From NCBI RefSeq assembly GCF_900114875.1, contig NZ_FPKW01000002.1, positions 310,001-374,000 on the forward strand: a stretch of DNA of 64,000 nt, read 5' to 3'. A program made the translations under genes and the position numbers. The notes below the pieces were generated by a model. The model saw only the letters and a program-made list of their open reading frames with translations, ran no database searches and was not told where the DNA came from. Position 1 is the first letter of the stretch, and each line of letters begins with the position of its first letter. The DNA comes from Chryseobacterium limigenitum. GTDB taxonomy: Bacteria; Bacteroidota; Bacteroidia; Flavobacteriales; Weeksellaceae. This document shows positions 43,833 to 52,562 of this stretch, piece by piece.

Positions 43833-43905
43833 CTCACTCGCAGATTTTGCAGATAGCGCAGAAACTTAAACGCAATCATCTGTTAAAATCTGAGAAATCT
43901 GTGGA
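43833..43905. repeat. Degenerate dispersed repeat (CGCAGATTTTGCAGAT type)
   Basis: CTCGCAGATTTTGCAGATAG, GCGCAGAAAC and ATCTGAGAAATCTGTGG form a loosely inverted block between the convergent pyrC and AraC genes. It resembles intergenic repeats I know from Flavobacteriia; no other copy is clear in this window. Confidence 0.4.
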
Positions 43906-43909
43906 AGAT

Positions 43910-44806
43910 TTAATTAAAAGACTGCCTAAATTCCAAAGGCGAAACATTAGTTTTCTTCTTGAAAAGTGTACTGAAAGACTGTGAATGCTCAAATCCCAGT
44001 TCATAAGCAATTTCACTTACCGAAAGTTCCGTTGTTGAAAGCTTTTCTTTTGCCTTACTGATCAATTTTTCGTGGATATGCTGTTGCGTATTTTGTCCGG
44101 TATGAACTCTCAGAAAATCACTTAAGTAATTTGCCGAAAGATTCATCGCTTCAGCAATTTGATGAACCGTTAAAAGACCTTTTTCAAAAGATTCTGTATT
44201 AAAATAATCATTTAAATAAGATTCTAATTTCGTTAAAAGCTGATGACTTCCACTTTTTCGGGTGATAAACTGTCTCTCATAAAACCGTTTGGAATAATTT
44301 AACAATAATTCGATTTGCGACAAAATAATTTCCTGAGTGTGATGGTCGATATGTTGGCATTCTTTATCAATTTTATATAGAATTTCGAGCAAGTTATTCT
44401 CTTCATCTTCAGATAAATGCAGGGCTTCATTCACAGCATAAGAGAAAAATCCGTAAGAAGAAATTGTTTTTGCTAAAGAATGTTTCAGTAAAAAATCTTC
44501 ATGAAAAATCAGTAAATAGCCGGTGTTTTCACAATCCATCGTCTGCAAATCCAGATACTGAACCTGATTTGGCGCTGTAAAGCTCAATACTCCTTTATCG
44601 TAATCATAATGTTGCTGTCCGTATTTTATTTTTCCTTTCGCATTCCGTTTCAGGGCAACGCAATAATATCTGCTTACAAAACCTTTCCAGACATCATCTT
44701 CAATAAAAACACTTTCATGAAGGTTGATAACACTTACCATCGGATGCTTCGGTTCGGGAAGAGAAAGCAGTTTGTGAAATGCAGAAATAGATTTTATGGT
44801 GTTCAT
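43910..44806 (-). CDS. AraC-family transcriptional regulator
   Basis: 298-aa regulator: an N-terminal ligand-sensing domain of about 190 residues (YDYDKGVLSFTAPNQVQYLD, cupin-like) and a C-terminal pair of helix-turn-helices (LTVHQIAEAMNLSANYLSDF and SVSEIAYELGFEHSQSFSTL), ending with the AraC signature FSTLFKKKTNVSPLEFR. The adjacent aldo/keto reductase gene, 181 bp upstream on the same strand, is the most likely partner or target, as in many aldehyde- or quinone-responsive pairs, but repeats separate them and this is inference. Confidence 0.9.
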   Translation of the reverse strand: MNTIKSISAFHKLLSLPEPKHPMVSVINLHESVFIEDDVWKGFVSRYYCVALKRNAKGKIKYGQQHYDYDKGVLSFTAPNQVQYLDLQTMDCENTGYLLIFHEDFLLKHSLAKTISSYGFFSYAVNEALHLSEDEENNLLEILYKIDKECQHIDHHTQEIILSQIELLLNYSKRFYERQFITRKSGSHQLLTKLESYLNDYFNTESFEKGLLTVHQIAEAMNLSANYLSDFLRVHTGQNTQQHIHEKLISKAKEKLSTTELSVSEIAYELGFEHSQSFSTLFKKKTNVSPLEFRQSFN

Positions 44807-44830
44807 AATTTTTAAGCTTTAATAATAATT

Positions 44831-44903
44831 TTTGGGCGCCTTTTTCCGTCTTCCACTCCCACTTTTTTGCTTCGCAAAAAGAGCTCCGTTCAAGCCGGGG
44901 CGC
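44831..44903. repeat. Dispersed intergenic repeat, family A (copy 2)
   Basis: TTTGGGCGCC...CTTCCACTCCCAC...GCAAAAAGAGCTCCGTTCAAG...GGGGCGC. About 73 bp with complementary ends (GCGCC and GGGGCGC), matching the block at 6716-6801 in order and wording but shorter in the loop. Confidence 0.65.
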
Positions 44904-44924
44904 GATTGTATTGCGTTTTAAGAT

Positions 44925-44957
44925 AAACCTCATAGGTTTCAAAAACCTATGAGGTTT
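44925..44957. repeat. Perfect 15-bp inverted repeat
   Basis: AAACCTCATAGGTTT (44925-44939), 3-nt centre, AAACCTATGAGGTTT (44943-44957). Each arm is itself a near-palindrome (AAACCT-nnn-AGGTTT), so it can fold several ways. It lies between the aldo/keto reductase stop and the AraC start. Confidence 0.7.
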
Positions 44958-44986
44958 GAGTTATTTTCAACAATTAAAGTTACAAA

Positions 44987-45994
44987 TTAATAATCCAACA
45001 GTCCCATCCCGAATTCGTCATACGTTGCTCCTGTGTCTGTACCCAAAGGTACGATACTTTCCAGCTTCTGAATGTCAGATTCGCTTAAGATAATTTTACT
45101 TGCTTCAATATTTTGTTCAACATATTTTCTGCGTTTCGTTCCCGGAATTGGAATAATACCTTTGCTGATGATCCATGCCAAAGCCAGTTGAGAAGAAGTG
45201 ATGTCTTTTTCCTTTGCCAGATTTTCAATCGCTGTCACCAGTTCAATATTTTTATGAAAATGCTCCTCCTGAAAACGAGGAATTCCTCTTCGGAAATCAT
45301 TCTCAGGTAAATCATCAATAGAACGGATCTGTCCGGATAAAAATCCTCTTCCCAAAGGTGAATATGCTACAAAACCAACTCCCAATTCATTTAACGTTTT
45401 GATGACGCCTTTTTCTTCTGCCGTTCTTTCAAACAGAGAAAATTCACTCTGAACTGCCGAGATTGGATGAATTGCGTGTGCTCTTTTCACAGTCTCAGAA
45501 GAAACTTCGGACAAACCGATATAACCGATTTTTCCTTCTTTAACCAAATCACTCATCGCTCCAACAGTCTCTTCAACAGGAACGTTTTTATCCAGGCGAT
45601 GCATATAATAAAGGTCGATGTAATCGGTTTTCAGATTTTTAAGAGAACGTTCAATCGATTTTTTTACATAATCTTTGCTTCCGTTGATTTTCCAAGTGAT
45701 TTGTTCGTTGTCATCAATTTCCCAACCGAATTTTGTTGCGATAATATATTGGTCACGGCTTCCTTCAATAGCTTTTGCTATCAATTGTTCATTTTTGAAA
45801 GGGCCGTACAAATCGGCAGTGTCCAGAAAATTTCCACCCAATTCCAAAGAGCGATGAATAGTTGCGATAGCTTCGTTTTCGTCAGCTTTTCCATAAGTAT
45901 CCATATCGCCAAAACCTGTCATTCCCATGCATCCCAAACCGATATTCGGGATGATTAAACCCTGACTTCCTAATTTTACTTGATTCAATTTCAT
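44987..45994 (-). CDS. Aldo/keto reductase
   Basis: 335-aa NADPH-dependent oxidoreductase of the AKR superfamily. The tetrad is visible: Asp and Tyr in FLDTADLYGPFKNE, Lys in YIIATKFGWE, and His in DLYYMHRLDKNVPVEE. The C-terminal cofactor motif is GIIPIPGTKRRKYVEQNIEA. It resembles the YajO/AKR13-like proteins reducing small aldehydes or ketones. ATG 45994 is preferred to 46024 since it begins at KLNQVKLGSQGL, the normal first strand. The neighbouring AraC gene may regulate it. Confidence 0.92.
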   Translation of the reverse strand: MKLNQVKLGSQGLIIPNIGLGCMGMTGFGDMDTYGKADENEAIATIHRSLELGGNFLDTADLYGPFKNEQLIAKAIEGSRDQYIIATKFGWEIDDNEQITWKINGSKDYVKKSIERSLKNLKTDYIDLYYMHRLDKNVPVEETVGAMSDLVKEGKIGYIGLSEVSSETVKRAHAIHPISAVQSEFSLFERTAEEKGVIKTLNELGVGFVAYSPLGRGFLSGQIRSIDDLPENDFRRGIPRFQEEHFHKNIELVTAIENLAKEKDITSSQLALAWIISKGIIPIPGTKRRKYVEQNIEASKIILSESDIQKLESIVPLGTDTGATYDEFGMGLLDY

Positions 45995-46119
45995 ATTGTT
46001 AAATTTTATTGATACAAAATTCAACAGAAATTAAGAATCTGATGTATGCAAAACGATGATTGTCGTATTCAAATTACGGATTGTGTTTTTTTAACTAAAT
46101 ATTTTTAAATCATTGACCA

Positions 46120-46197
46120 TAGCTGAGTGAAACGCCTTTGCGAACGAAAAATATTCATAATCATTTTAAATAAAACTTGCGAACCTTGCGTTAAAAA
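46120..46197. repeat. Dispersed repeat, family B (copy 1)
   Basis: 78-bp block TAGCTGAGTGAAACGCC...GCGAACGAAAAA...TTTAAATAAAACTTGCG...CTTGCGTTAAAAA. It has a same-length counterpart at 61668-61745. Noncoding, in the roughly 300-bp gap between the aldo/keto reductase and GH92 genes; that gap is otherwise filled by the adjacent palindromic repeat and an ATTAGTG...TTTGTG-rich tract. Confidence 0.6.
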
Positions 46198-46199
46198 GA

Positions 46200-46236
46200 G
46201 ATTCTTCACTCCGCTATCGCTACGATCAGAATGACA
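46200..46236. repeat. Partial palindromic repeat, family C
   Basis: GATTCTTCACTCCGCTATCG through TCAGAATGAC. Read on the minus strand it starts GTCATTCTGA and ends GAAGAATC, matching the ends of the complete element at 62424-62497. Confidence 0.55.
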
Positions 46237-46300
46237 AACTTACACTTAATTATTTGTGAAAATTAGTGCAAAACATTAGTGTAATTTGTGTTTAAACAAA

Positions 46301-48598
46301 TTATTTTTTAGGTTTAGCACTCATATAGAAACTCAATTTTCCGCCATCCATAATATCAGAATGTTTCAATGTAAAGTTTTTTATTTCTTTTCCGTTGAGA
46401 AGAATTTTTTCAACATATACATTCTTCGGACTTTGATTGATCGCTTCAACTTCAAAAGTTTTTCCGTTTTCTAAATTCAAAATCGCATGATCAATTGCCG
46501 GACTTCCAATCGCGTAATCTTCCGAACCCGGAGCAACCGGATAAAAACCAAGCGAACTCAAAATATACCAAGCGCTCATTTGTCCGGTATCGTCATTTCC
46601 GCCCAATCCATCGGGAGTGGCTTTGTATTGCATTTCTAGAATACGTCTGATCTGTGCCTGAGTTTTCCACGGTTGTCCTGCCCAATTGTAGAAATAAGCA
46701 ACGTGATGGGCCGGTTCGTTTCCGTGAACATATCCGCCGATGATTCCTTCTCTTGTAATGTCTTCTGTATCTGCGAAAAACTCGTCAGGTAAATGCATCG
46801 TAAACAATTCATCTAATTTTGAAGCGAATTTTTTCTTTCCGCCCATCATTTTTATTAATTCATCCGGATTTTGAGGAACGAAGAAACTGTAATTCCAAGA
46901 ATTTCCTTCAATGAAGCTTTGTCCGTGTGTACTCAAAGCATTAAAATCTTTTTTGAAACTTCCATCTGCTAAACGAGGACGCATAAATCCGATCGTTTTA
47001 TCAAAATTGTTTTTCCAGTTTTCAGAAAGTTTGATGAATTTGTTGTAAATTTCTGTTTCTCCCAAATGTTTCGCCAATTGAGCAATTGCCCAGTCGTCAT
47101 AAGCATATTCTAAGGTATTGGAAACTGAAGTTCCACTTTTTTCTGCAGGAATATATCCCAAATCAATATATTGCCCGATGCCTTCATAATCTCTTTTGCT
47201 GGCTGTTTCAACGCAAGCCATTAACGCAGCTTTTGCGTCACCCTTATAATTTCCTTTAATAATGGCATCGGCAACTACGCTCACACTGTGATAACCGCTC
47301 ATGCACCAATTGTCATTCGCATAATGCGACCAGATCGGCAACATTTTCATTGAAAATTGATCGTAATGAGCCATCATCGATTTTACCATATCATTATTTC
47401 GTTTCGGTTGAATAATATTAAAAAATGGATGAAGCGCACGATAAGTATCCCAAATCGAGAAGGTTGTATAATTGGTAAAACCTTCTGCTTTGTGAATGTT
47501 TTGATCTAAACCTTTGTACTCTCCGTTAACATCTGTGTATGTGGTCGGATTGATAAACGTATGATACATCGCAGTATAAAAATTTGTCTTTTCAGTTTCA
47601 GAGCCTTTAATGACAATTTTATTTAATTCTTGATTCCAATTTTCCTGCGTTTGTGCTTTGACTTGATCAAAAGATAAATTTCCGGCTTCTTTTTCTAAAT
47701 TTTCCAAAGCATTCGCTTGACTTACGGGTGAAATGGCTAATTTAACTTCAATGGTTTCATTTTCATTGGTATCAAAATCGAAATACATTTTTACGTTCTT
47801 TCCAGCGATCTCCGGAAAATTTTTGGTTTGGTCAAATTTTCGCCAAAAACCATTGTAAACTTGCTTTCCGTCGTAATTTTTCTGACCATAAGATTTAAAT
47901 GGCTTTGAAAATTTCATGGCAAAATAAACCGTTCTCGTTCTTGCCCAACCATTGGTTTGTCGGTAGCCTGTGATGGTATTTCCGTTTTCTACGCGAACAT
48001 ACGTCCAAACATTTTTACCATCATAATTGTAAATTCCGGCCATCAGATCCAAAATAATATGAGCTTGGTCAGATTTCGGGAAAGTATATCGATGAACTCC
48101 GACTCTGGTTGTGGCGGTTAATTCAGCCAAAATATTATGATCGTCAAGCTTTACTTTATAATATCCTGCTTCTGCTTTTTCGTTTTGATGAGAGAATTTA
48201 CTTCTGTAGCCAGTTTCGGGATTTGAAGAAGTTCCGGGATTCAATTGTAATTTTCCAACTGTTGGCATGATCAAAAAATCTCCCAAATCAGAATGTCCTG
48301 TTCCGCTAAAATGGGTAGAACTGAATCCTACAATCGTTTTGTCTTCGTAACGATACCCTGCGCAATATTTATAGACTTCACCGTTGTATCTTCCGTTGAG
48401 TTCATAGGAAATAGTATCTGTTTCAGGGCTTAATTGTACGGCTCCGAAAGGTGCGGTTGCTCCAGGATAGGTGTGTCCCATTTTTTCAGTTCCGATCAAT
48501 GGATTTACATATTGATAGAGCTTTTCGAATTGCTGAGCTTTAAGATTTAAACTAAATAATAAAAATAGTAGAAAAACAGAAGTTCCCGAATTTTTCAT
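46301..48598 (-). CDS. Exported GH92 alpha-mannosidase
   Basis: 765-aa exported glycosidase. A signal peptide (residues 1-21, ending SLNLKA) is followed by the GH92 beta-sandwich (QYVNPLIGTEKMGHTYPGAT, FGAVQLSPETDT) and a helical barrel. Catalytic region markers are GYVHGNEPAHHVAYFYNWAG and GGNDDTGQMSAWYILSSLGF. Family members are calcium-dependent exo-mannosidases that trim N-glycans or fungal mannans, and in Bacteroidota often act in the periplasm or at the surface. No SusC/SusD pair is adjacent, so it is not in a typical polysaccharide utilisation locus. Linkage specificity cannot be read. Confidence 0.92.
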   Translation of the reverse strand: MKNSGTSVFLLFLLFSLNLKAQQFEKLYQYVNPLIGTEKMGHTYPGATAPFGAVQLSPETDTISYELNGRYNGEVYKYCAGYRYEDKTIVGFSSTHFSGTGHSDLGDFLIMPTVGKLQLNPGTSSNPETGYRSKFSHQNEKAEAGYYKVKLDDHNILAELTATTRVGVHRYTFPKSDQAHIILDLMAGIYNYDGKNVWTYVRVENGNTITGYRQTNGWARTRTVYFAMKFSKPFKSYGQKNYDGKQVYNGFWRKFDQTKNFPEIAGKNVKMYFDFDTNENETIEVKLAISPVSQANALENLEKEAGNLSFDQVKAQTQENWNQELNKIVIKGSETEKTNFYTAMYHTFINPTTYTDVNGEYKGLDQNIHKAEGFTNYTTFSIWDTYRALHPFFNIIQPKRNNDMVKSMMAHYDQFSMKMLPIWSHYANDNWCMSGYHSVSVVADAIIKGNYKGDAKAALMACVETASKRDYEGIGQYIDLGYIPAEKSGTSVSNTLEYAYDDWAIAQLAKHLGETEIYNKFIKLSENWKNNFDKTIGFMRPRLADGSFKKDFNALSTHGQSFIEGNSWNYSFFVPQNPDELIKMMGGKKKFASKLDELFTMHLPDEFFADTEDITREGIIGGYVHGNEPAHHVAYFYNWAGQPWKTQAQIRRILEMQYKATPDGLGGNDDTGQMSAWYILSSLGFYPVAPGSEDYAIGSPAIDHAILNLENGKTFEVEAINQSPKNVYVEKILLNGKEIKNFTLKHSDIMDGGKLSFYMSAKPKK

Positions 48599-48692
48599 GG
48601 ATAAGTAAATTTTCTAATGATAAAAGTAATCAAAATCAAAGGATAATTATTTATCGTTTTAAATTCAGGCTAAAATCACGGCAAAATATTTT

Positions 48693-48891
48693 TGTTGGAA
48701 AATCGCAAAGGCGCAAAGGTTTATGATATTTATGCATTTTAAGACGCAATAAAATCAAAGATTTTCAGCAAGTGTTATGTTATATTAACTCTGCAATAAT
48801 TTTCCGATCCTAAATTTTATCGAAGATAAAATCCTTGCGCCTTATAAACGGTATTTTTAATTAAAACTTGCGTCTTTGCGATTTTCCAACA
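48693..48891. mobile_element. MITE-like element with 24-bp terminal inverted repeats
   Basis: The ends 48693-48716 (beginning TGTTGGAAAATCGCAAAG) and 48868-48891 (ending CTTTGCGATTTTCCAACA) are complementary at 23 of 24 positions. The 151-bp interior has no coding potential and contains further complementary words (GGCGCAAAGGTTTAT and CTTGCGCCTTATAAAC). It sits 10 bp from the stop of the response regulator gene. No target-site duplication is evident. Its right end shares TTAAAACTTGCG with repeat family B. Confidence 0.6.
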
Positions 48892-48901
48892 GATCTGTTT
48901 A

Positions 48902-49582
48902 TCATTTTTCAGAAAACCGGAAACCTATTCCATGTAGATTTTCAATGATTACATTTTGCTCATCAGCCAATAATTTTCGCAATCTCGAAATAAATACGTC
49001 AAGACTTCGTCCCATAAAGTAATCATCATCTCCCCAAATAGCTTTAAGGATGTCTTGTCTTTTTACAACGCTGTTCTTATGGTTGATAAAATATAATAAC
49101 AGTTCAGATTCTCTTTGGGTAAGGGTAATTGTGCTTAATGTATCTTGTAAAGTATAGTTTTTAGGATCAAAGTCATATTTCCCGACTTTGTATTTTGATG
49201 GAGAAGAGTTTGTTTTCTTTGAGCGTTTCAGGAAAACTTCAATTTTCAGAATAAGTTCTTCAATACTGAAAGGTTTTACCAGATAATCATCTGCGCCAAT
49301 TTTCAAACCTTTAATCCTGTCTTCTTTTAAAGCTTTTGCTGAAATAAAAATAATGGGGATCTCAGAGTTTTTATCGCGGATGCATTGTGCCAGTTCAAAC
49401 CCGTTCATTTCGGGCATCATAATATCTAAAAGGCAAATGTCAAAAGTTTTGCTATTGAATGCTTCAAGTGCTGATTTTCCGTCAGGATAACAGTCTATTT
49501 CATAATAACTTTCCAGGCTATCCTGAATCAGGAAGGCTATCGTGTTATCATCTTCTGCATATAAAATTTTAGATTTTTCCAT
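48902..49582 (-). CDS. OmpR/PhoB-type response regulator
   Basis: 226-aa two-component response regulator. The receiver domain has the acidic pocket YAEDD, phosphoacceptor Asp in FDICLLDIMMPEMNGFE, Thr/Ser position in IIFISAK and Lys in DDYLVKPFS. The C-terminal winged helix has LTQRESELLLYFINHKN and RSLDVFISRLRKLLAD. ATG 49582 is chosen over GTG 49591 as it starts directly at the first strand. It is 17 nt downstream of its kinase. Target genes are unknown; a DUF1573 gene is divergent from the pair. Confidence 0.93.
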   Translation of the reverse strand: MEKSKILYAEDDNTIAFLIQDSLESYYEIDCYPDGKSALEAFNSKTFDICLLDIMMPEMNGFELAQCIRDKNSEIPIIFISAKALKEDRIKGLKIGADDYLVKPFSIEELILKIEVFLKRSKKTNSSPSKYKVGKYDFDPKNYTLQDTLSTITLTQRESELLLYFINHKNSVVKRQDILKAIWGDDDYFMGRSLDVFISRLRKLLADEQNVIIENLHGIGFRFSEK

Positions 49583-49599
49583 GGTTTGCACTGATGTTT

Positions 49600-50847
49600 T
49601 TAAGACGGTAAAAATAGAGTTATCGTAATCCCTTCATCCTTATTATTTTCAACTGAAATTTTCCAGTTATGTTGCTGAACGATTTTTTTTACATAAAATA
49701 AACCTAATCCAAAACCGTTTACCTCATCACTCTTTTTTGTATTTACTCTGTAAAATTTATCAAAAATATGAGGAATATTTTTAGGCGGAATTCCCATCCC
49801 GTTATCTTTAAATTTTAAATATAATCCTTTTGAATCTTTAAAGGAAGAAATTATAATATTGGGTATCGTTTCACAGTATTTAATGGAGTTGTCTAAAATA
49901 TTATAAATGATATTTGTAAAGTGAAATTCATCAGCAATGATTGACGTATTACCATCAATTTCTATTTGGATAGAAAGATTTTCATTCTTTTGCTTTATCG
50001 TGTCGACAATTTCCTGAATAAATGGCAATAGAAGTATTTTCTGAGGTTTTAATAGCAGTCCGGAAGCATCATTTTTAGCAATATTCAATATTTTTTCGAT
50101 ATGATTATTAAGCTTATAGCCTTGATCGGTAATGATGGAGGTGTAGGTTTGTAGTTTAGGATTTTCCTTTATAAGCTGCTGCTTTGTGAGTGCTTCTGAA
50201 GCCAAAAGTATGGAAGAAAGAGGAGTTTTAAACTCGTGGGTCATGTTATTGATAAAATCACGCTGCAGTTCTGAGAATTTTTTTTGCTGAATAATGGTAT
50301 ATATAGAATAAACATATACTAAAAGAATAATAATAAGGGCAAAGGTGAGTATATACCAAAAACGTAATGAACTGATAAGATACGTAGTTTTATCCGGAAA
50401 ACGGATGGAGAAATAATAGACTAAATTTTTATGTTTTGGAAATTTAATCATCTTCGTGTTAGGACTTTCCTGATGGGACGAGATATATTTTCCATACATC
50501 ATCTGGTCGCTATGACAATTGTATAATGCGTAAACGTAATCTGTATTTATCTGTAAACGTGTAAATTCCGTTCTCAAATAATGTTCCAGCACGGCGGGAT
50601 GAAATTCATTATTAATATTAACCACATAATAGTCGTTGGAAATATTCTGTACCGGACTTTCACTAAAAGAAGTTTTTCCTCCTGATAATTTTTCCACGAC
50701 TTCGAGTAAAGCGATATTTACGGTTTGATTAAACTTTTTATCCTCAATATTATAGGCTTGTCTGGTCCATAGAAGTTGGGCTATCAAAATTCCGATAATA
50801 GCAACAAAGCCGAGGGTAATAATAATATTGAGTTTCTTTATTTCCAT
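49600..50847 (-). CDS. Sensor histidine kinase
   Basis: 415-aa membrane kinase. Two transmembrane helices (IIITLGFVAIIGILIAQLLW and FWYILTFALIIILLVYVYS) flank a periplasmic sensor of about 125 residues with no recognisable domain. HisKA holds MTHEFKTPLSSIL (phosphorylated His), and the ATPase holds NILDNSIKYC (N box), FKDNGMGIP (G1), FDKFYRV (F box) and GFGLGLFYVKKIV (G2). Paired with the OmpR-type regulator downstream. The upstream 167 bp to the divergent DUF1573 gene likely contains both promoters. Confidence 0.93.
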   Translation of the reverse strand: MEIKKLNIIITLGFVAIIGILIAQLLWTRQAYNIEDKKFNQTVNIALLEVVEKLSGGKTSFSESPVQNISNDYYVVNINNEFHPAVLEHYLRTEFTRLQINTDYVYALYNCHSDQMMYGKYISSHQESPNTKMIKFPKHKNLVYYFSIRFPDKTTYLISSLRFWYILTFALIIILLVYVYSIYTIIQQKKFSELQRDFINNMTHEFKTPLSSILLASEALTKQQLIKENPKLQTYTSIITDQGYKLNNHIEKILNIAKNDASGLLLKPQKILLLPFIQEIVDTIKQKNENLSIQIEIDGNTSIIADEFHFTNIIYNILDNSIKYCETIPNIIISSFKDSKGLYLKFKDNGMGIPPKNIPHIFDKFYRVNTKKSDEVNGFGLGLFYVKKIVQQHNWKISVENNKDEGITITLFLPS

Positions 50848-51014
50848 TTAATGAAGCAATATTATCCAAAAATATCTATTAATCTTTTATCATTAACAAC
50901 TTATTAACAAATGTTTGATAGCGGTTAACATGTTGAACTAGCAATCAGCTTTACATTTGCTATATCAAAAAATAATAATTGTTTTATATTTAACTATTAA
51001 TAAAATTTATACAC

Positions 51015-51425
51015 ATGAAAAATTTAAAAATTACAGCTCTTTTAGCAGTGTTAGCATGCTCTCCATTTTACGCAAATGTATTTCCTGCTGAAGGAACTCC
51101 TGTTGTAAGAACAATTGCAGCCGATATTACATGGAAATCAGAATCTATTGACGTTGGAAATATTCCTCAGGGAAAACCGAAGTTAATCAGATTCGAATTT
51201 ACGAATACATCTAAAAAGCCTATTGTTATAGAAAATGTAGCGCCATCTTGTGGATGCACTACTGCAGATTATACTAAAACGCCTATTCTTCCAGGTAAAA
51301 AAGGATTTGTAGAAGCAAGTTTTAATGCTGCAGCTGCAGGCCCATTCATGAAAACGGTTAATGTTACAACAAGCGAAAGTAAAACTCCTAAAACACTTTC
51401 GTTTAAGGGAACAGTTACTGCATAA
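51015..51425 (+). CDS. DUF1573 family exported protein
   Basis: 136-aa exported protein: signal peptide (KNLKITALLAVLACSPFYAN) and one immunoglobulin-like DUF1573 domain, with DVGNIPQGKPKLIRFEFTN, the signature APSCGCTTADYTKTPILPG and FMKTVNVTTSESKTPKTLSF. The conserved SCGCT may bind metal or form a disulfide. Small DUF1573 proteins are abundant in Bacteroidota, without a known function. It diverges from the two-component pair and ends in a terminator. Confidence 0.88.
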   Translation: MKNLKITALLAVLACSPFYANVFPAEGTPVVRTIAADITWKSESIDVGNIPQGKPKLIRFEFTNTSKKPIVIENVAPSCGCTTADYTKTPILPGKKGFVEASFNAAAAGPFMKTVNVTTSESKTPKTLSFKGTVTA

Positions 51426-51446
51426 TTAGTTTTTTTAACAAATTTT

Positions 51447-51479
51447 ACAGCCTGATAAGTAATTATTGGGCTGTTTTTT
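51447..51479 (+). terminator. Intrinsic terminator
   Basis: ACAGCC (51447-51452) and GGCTGT (51469-51474) around a 16-nt loop, followed by TTTTT. Confidence 0.7.
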
Positions 51480-51602
51480 ATTTACGAAACACTGCTTTTT
51501 CGCGTAGAACAGGGAGAATAACTATTTATGGCATTATTTATAAACATATTTTAAAACTTTGCATTTTAATATTTGTTATTTTTAGGAAAAAATTAAAACG
51601 AT

Positions 51603-52484
51603 ATGAATCTATATACACAACCGATGTTGCGTGAAGATGCACTGAAAGATAAAGTAGCCATCGTTACAGGCGGTGGAAGCGGTCTTGGAAAAGCAATGAC
51701 CAAATATTTTCTTCAATTGGGAGCAAAAGTGGTAATCACTTCCAGAAATTTGGAGAAATTACAGGGAACTGCAAAAGAATTGGAAGAAGAAACTGGTGGA
51801 AAAGTTCTTTGCGTAGCATGTGATGTAAGAAATTGGGATGAGGTAGAAGCGATGAAAGAAGCTACTCTAAAAGAATTCGGCAGAATTGATATTCTATTAA
51901 ATAACGCAGCCGGAAATTTTATCTCTCCAACAGAAAGATTGACGCATTCTGCTTTTGATTCTATTTTAGATATTGTGCTGAAAGGAACAAAAAACTGCAC
52001 ACTTTCAGTTGGAAAACACTGGATCGATTCAAAAACTCCGGGAACCGTTTTAAATATCGTAACAACTTACGCTTGGACAGGTTCTGCCTATGTTGTTCCA
52101 TCCGCCTGTGCAAAAGCAGGGGTGCTGGCAATGACAAGATCTCTTGCCGTGGAGTGGGGGAAATATAATATTCGATTCAATGCAATTGCGCCGGGACCTT
52201 TTCCTACAAAAGGAGCGTGGGACAGATTACTTCCGGGAGATATGAAAGATCAGTTTGATTTAGCGAAGAAAAATCCTCTTAAAAGAGTAGGAGAACATCA
52301 GGAATTGGCCAATCTTGCCGCTTATCTGGTTTCTGATTTTTCATCTTTTGTGAATGGTGAAGTTGTAACAATCGATGGTGGTGAGTGGTTGCAGGGTGCA
52401 GGAGAATTTAATATGCTGGAAGATATTCCGCAGGAAATGTGGGATGCGCTGGAAGCAATGATTAAAGCAAAAAAATCAAACTGA
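51603..52484 (+). CDS. SDR-family 2,4-dienoyl-CoA reductase-like oxidoreductase
   Basis: 293-aa short-chain dehydrogenase. The cofactor loop is TGGGSGLGKAM (22-32), NNAAGNFISPTERL follows, and the active site reads GSAYVVPSACAKAGVLAM with Lys171. Ser167 occupies the usual Tyr position of YxxxK. Both NNAAGNFISPTERL and PSAxAKAG match mitochondrial and peroxisomal 2,4-dienoyl-CoA reductases, in which this exchange is normal. It therefore probably reduces dienoyl-CoA intermediates of unsaturated fatty acid beta-oxidation with NADPH. No other beta-oxidation gene is adjacent. Monocistronic. Confidence 0.85.
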   Translation: MNLYTQPMLREDALKDKVAIVTGGGSGLGKAMTKYFLQLGAKVVITSRNLEKLQGTAKELEEETGGKVLCVACDVRNWDEVEAMKEATLKEFGRIDILLNNAAGNFISPTERLTHSAFDSILDIVLKGTKNCTLSVGKHWIDSKTPGTVLNIVTTYAWTGSAYVVPSACAKAGVLAMTRSLAVEWGKYNIRFNAIAPGPFPTKGAWDRLLPGDMKDQFDLAKKNPLKRVGEHQELANLAAYLVSDFSSFVNGEVVTIDGGEWLQGAGEFNMLEDIPQEMWDALEAMIKAKKSN

Positions 52485-52562
52485 TAAAAGTTATAGGTTT
52501 TGAATGATAAGGGGTGAGTTAATTTTGCTTATTGCAAGAATTAACATAATAATTATACATCT

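Noticed and set aside
44904..44986. Small gene between the aldo/keto reductase and AraC genes
   Set aside because: Minus-strand translation in this area derives from repeat A and the palindrome and has no coding character.
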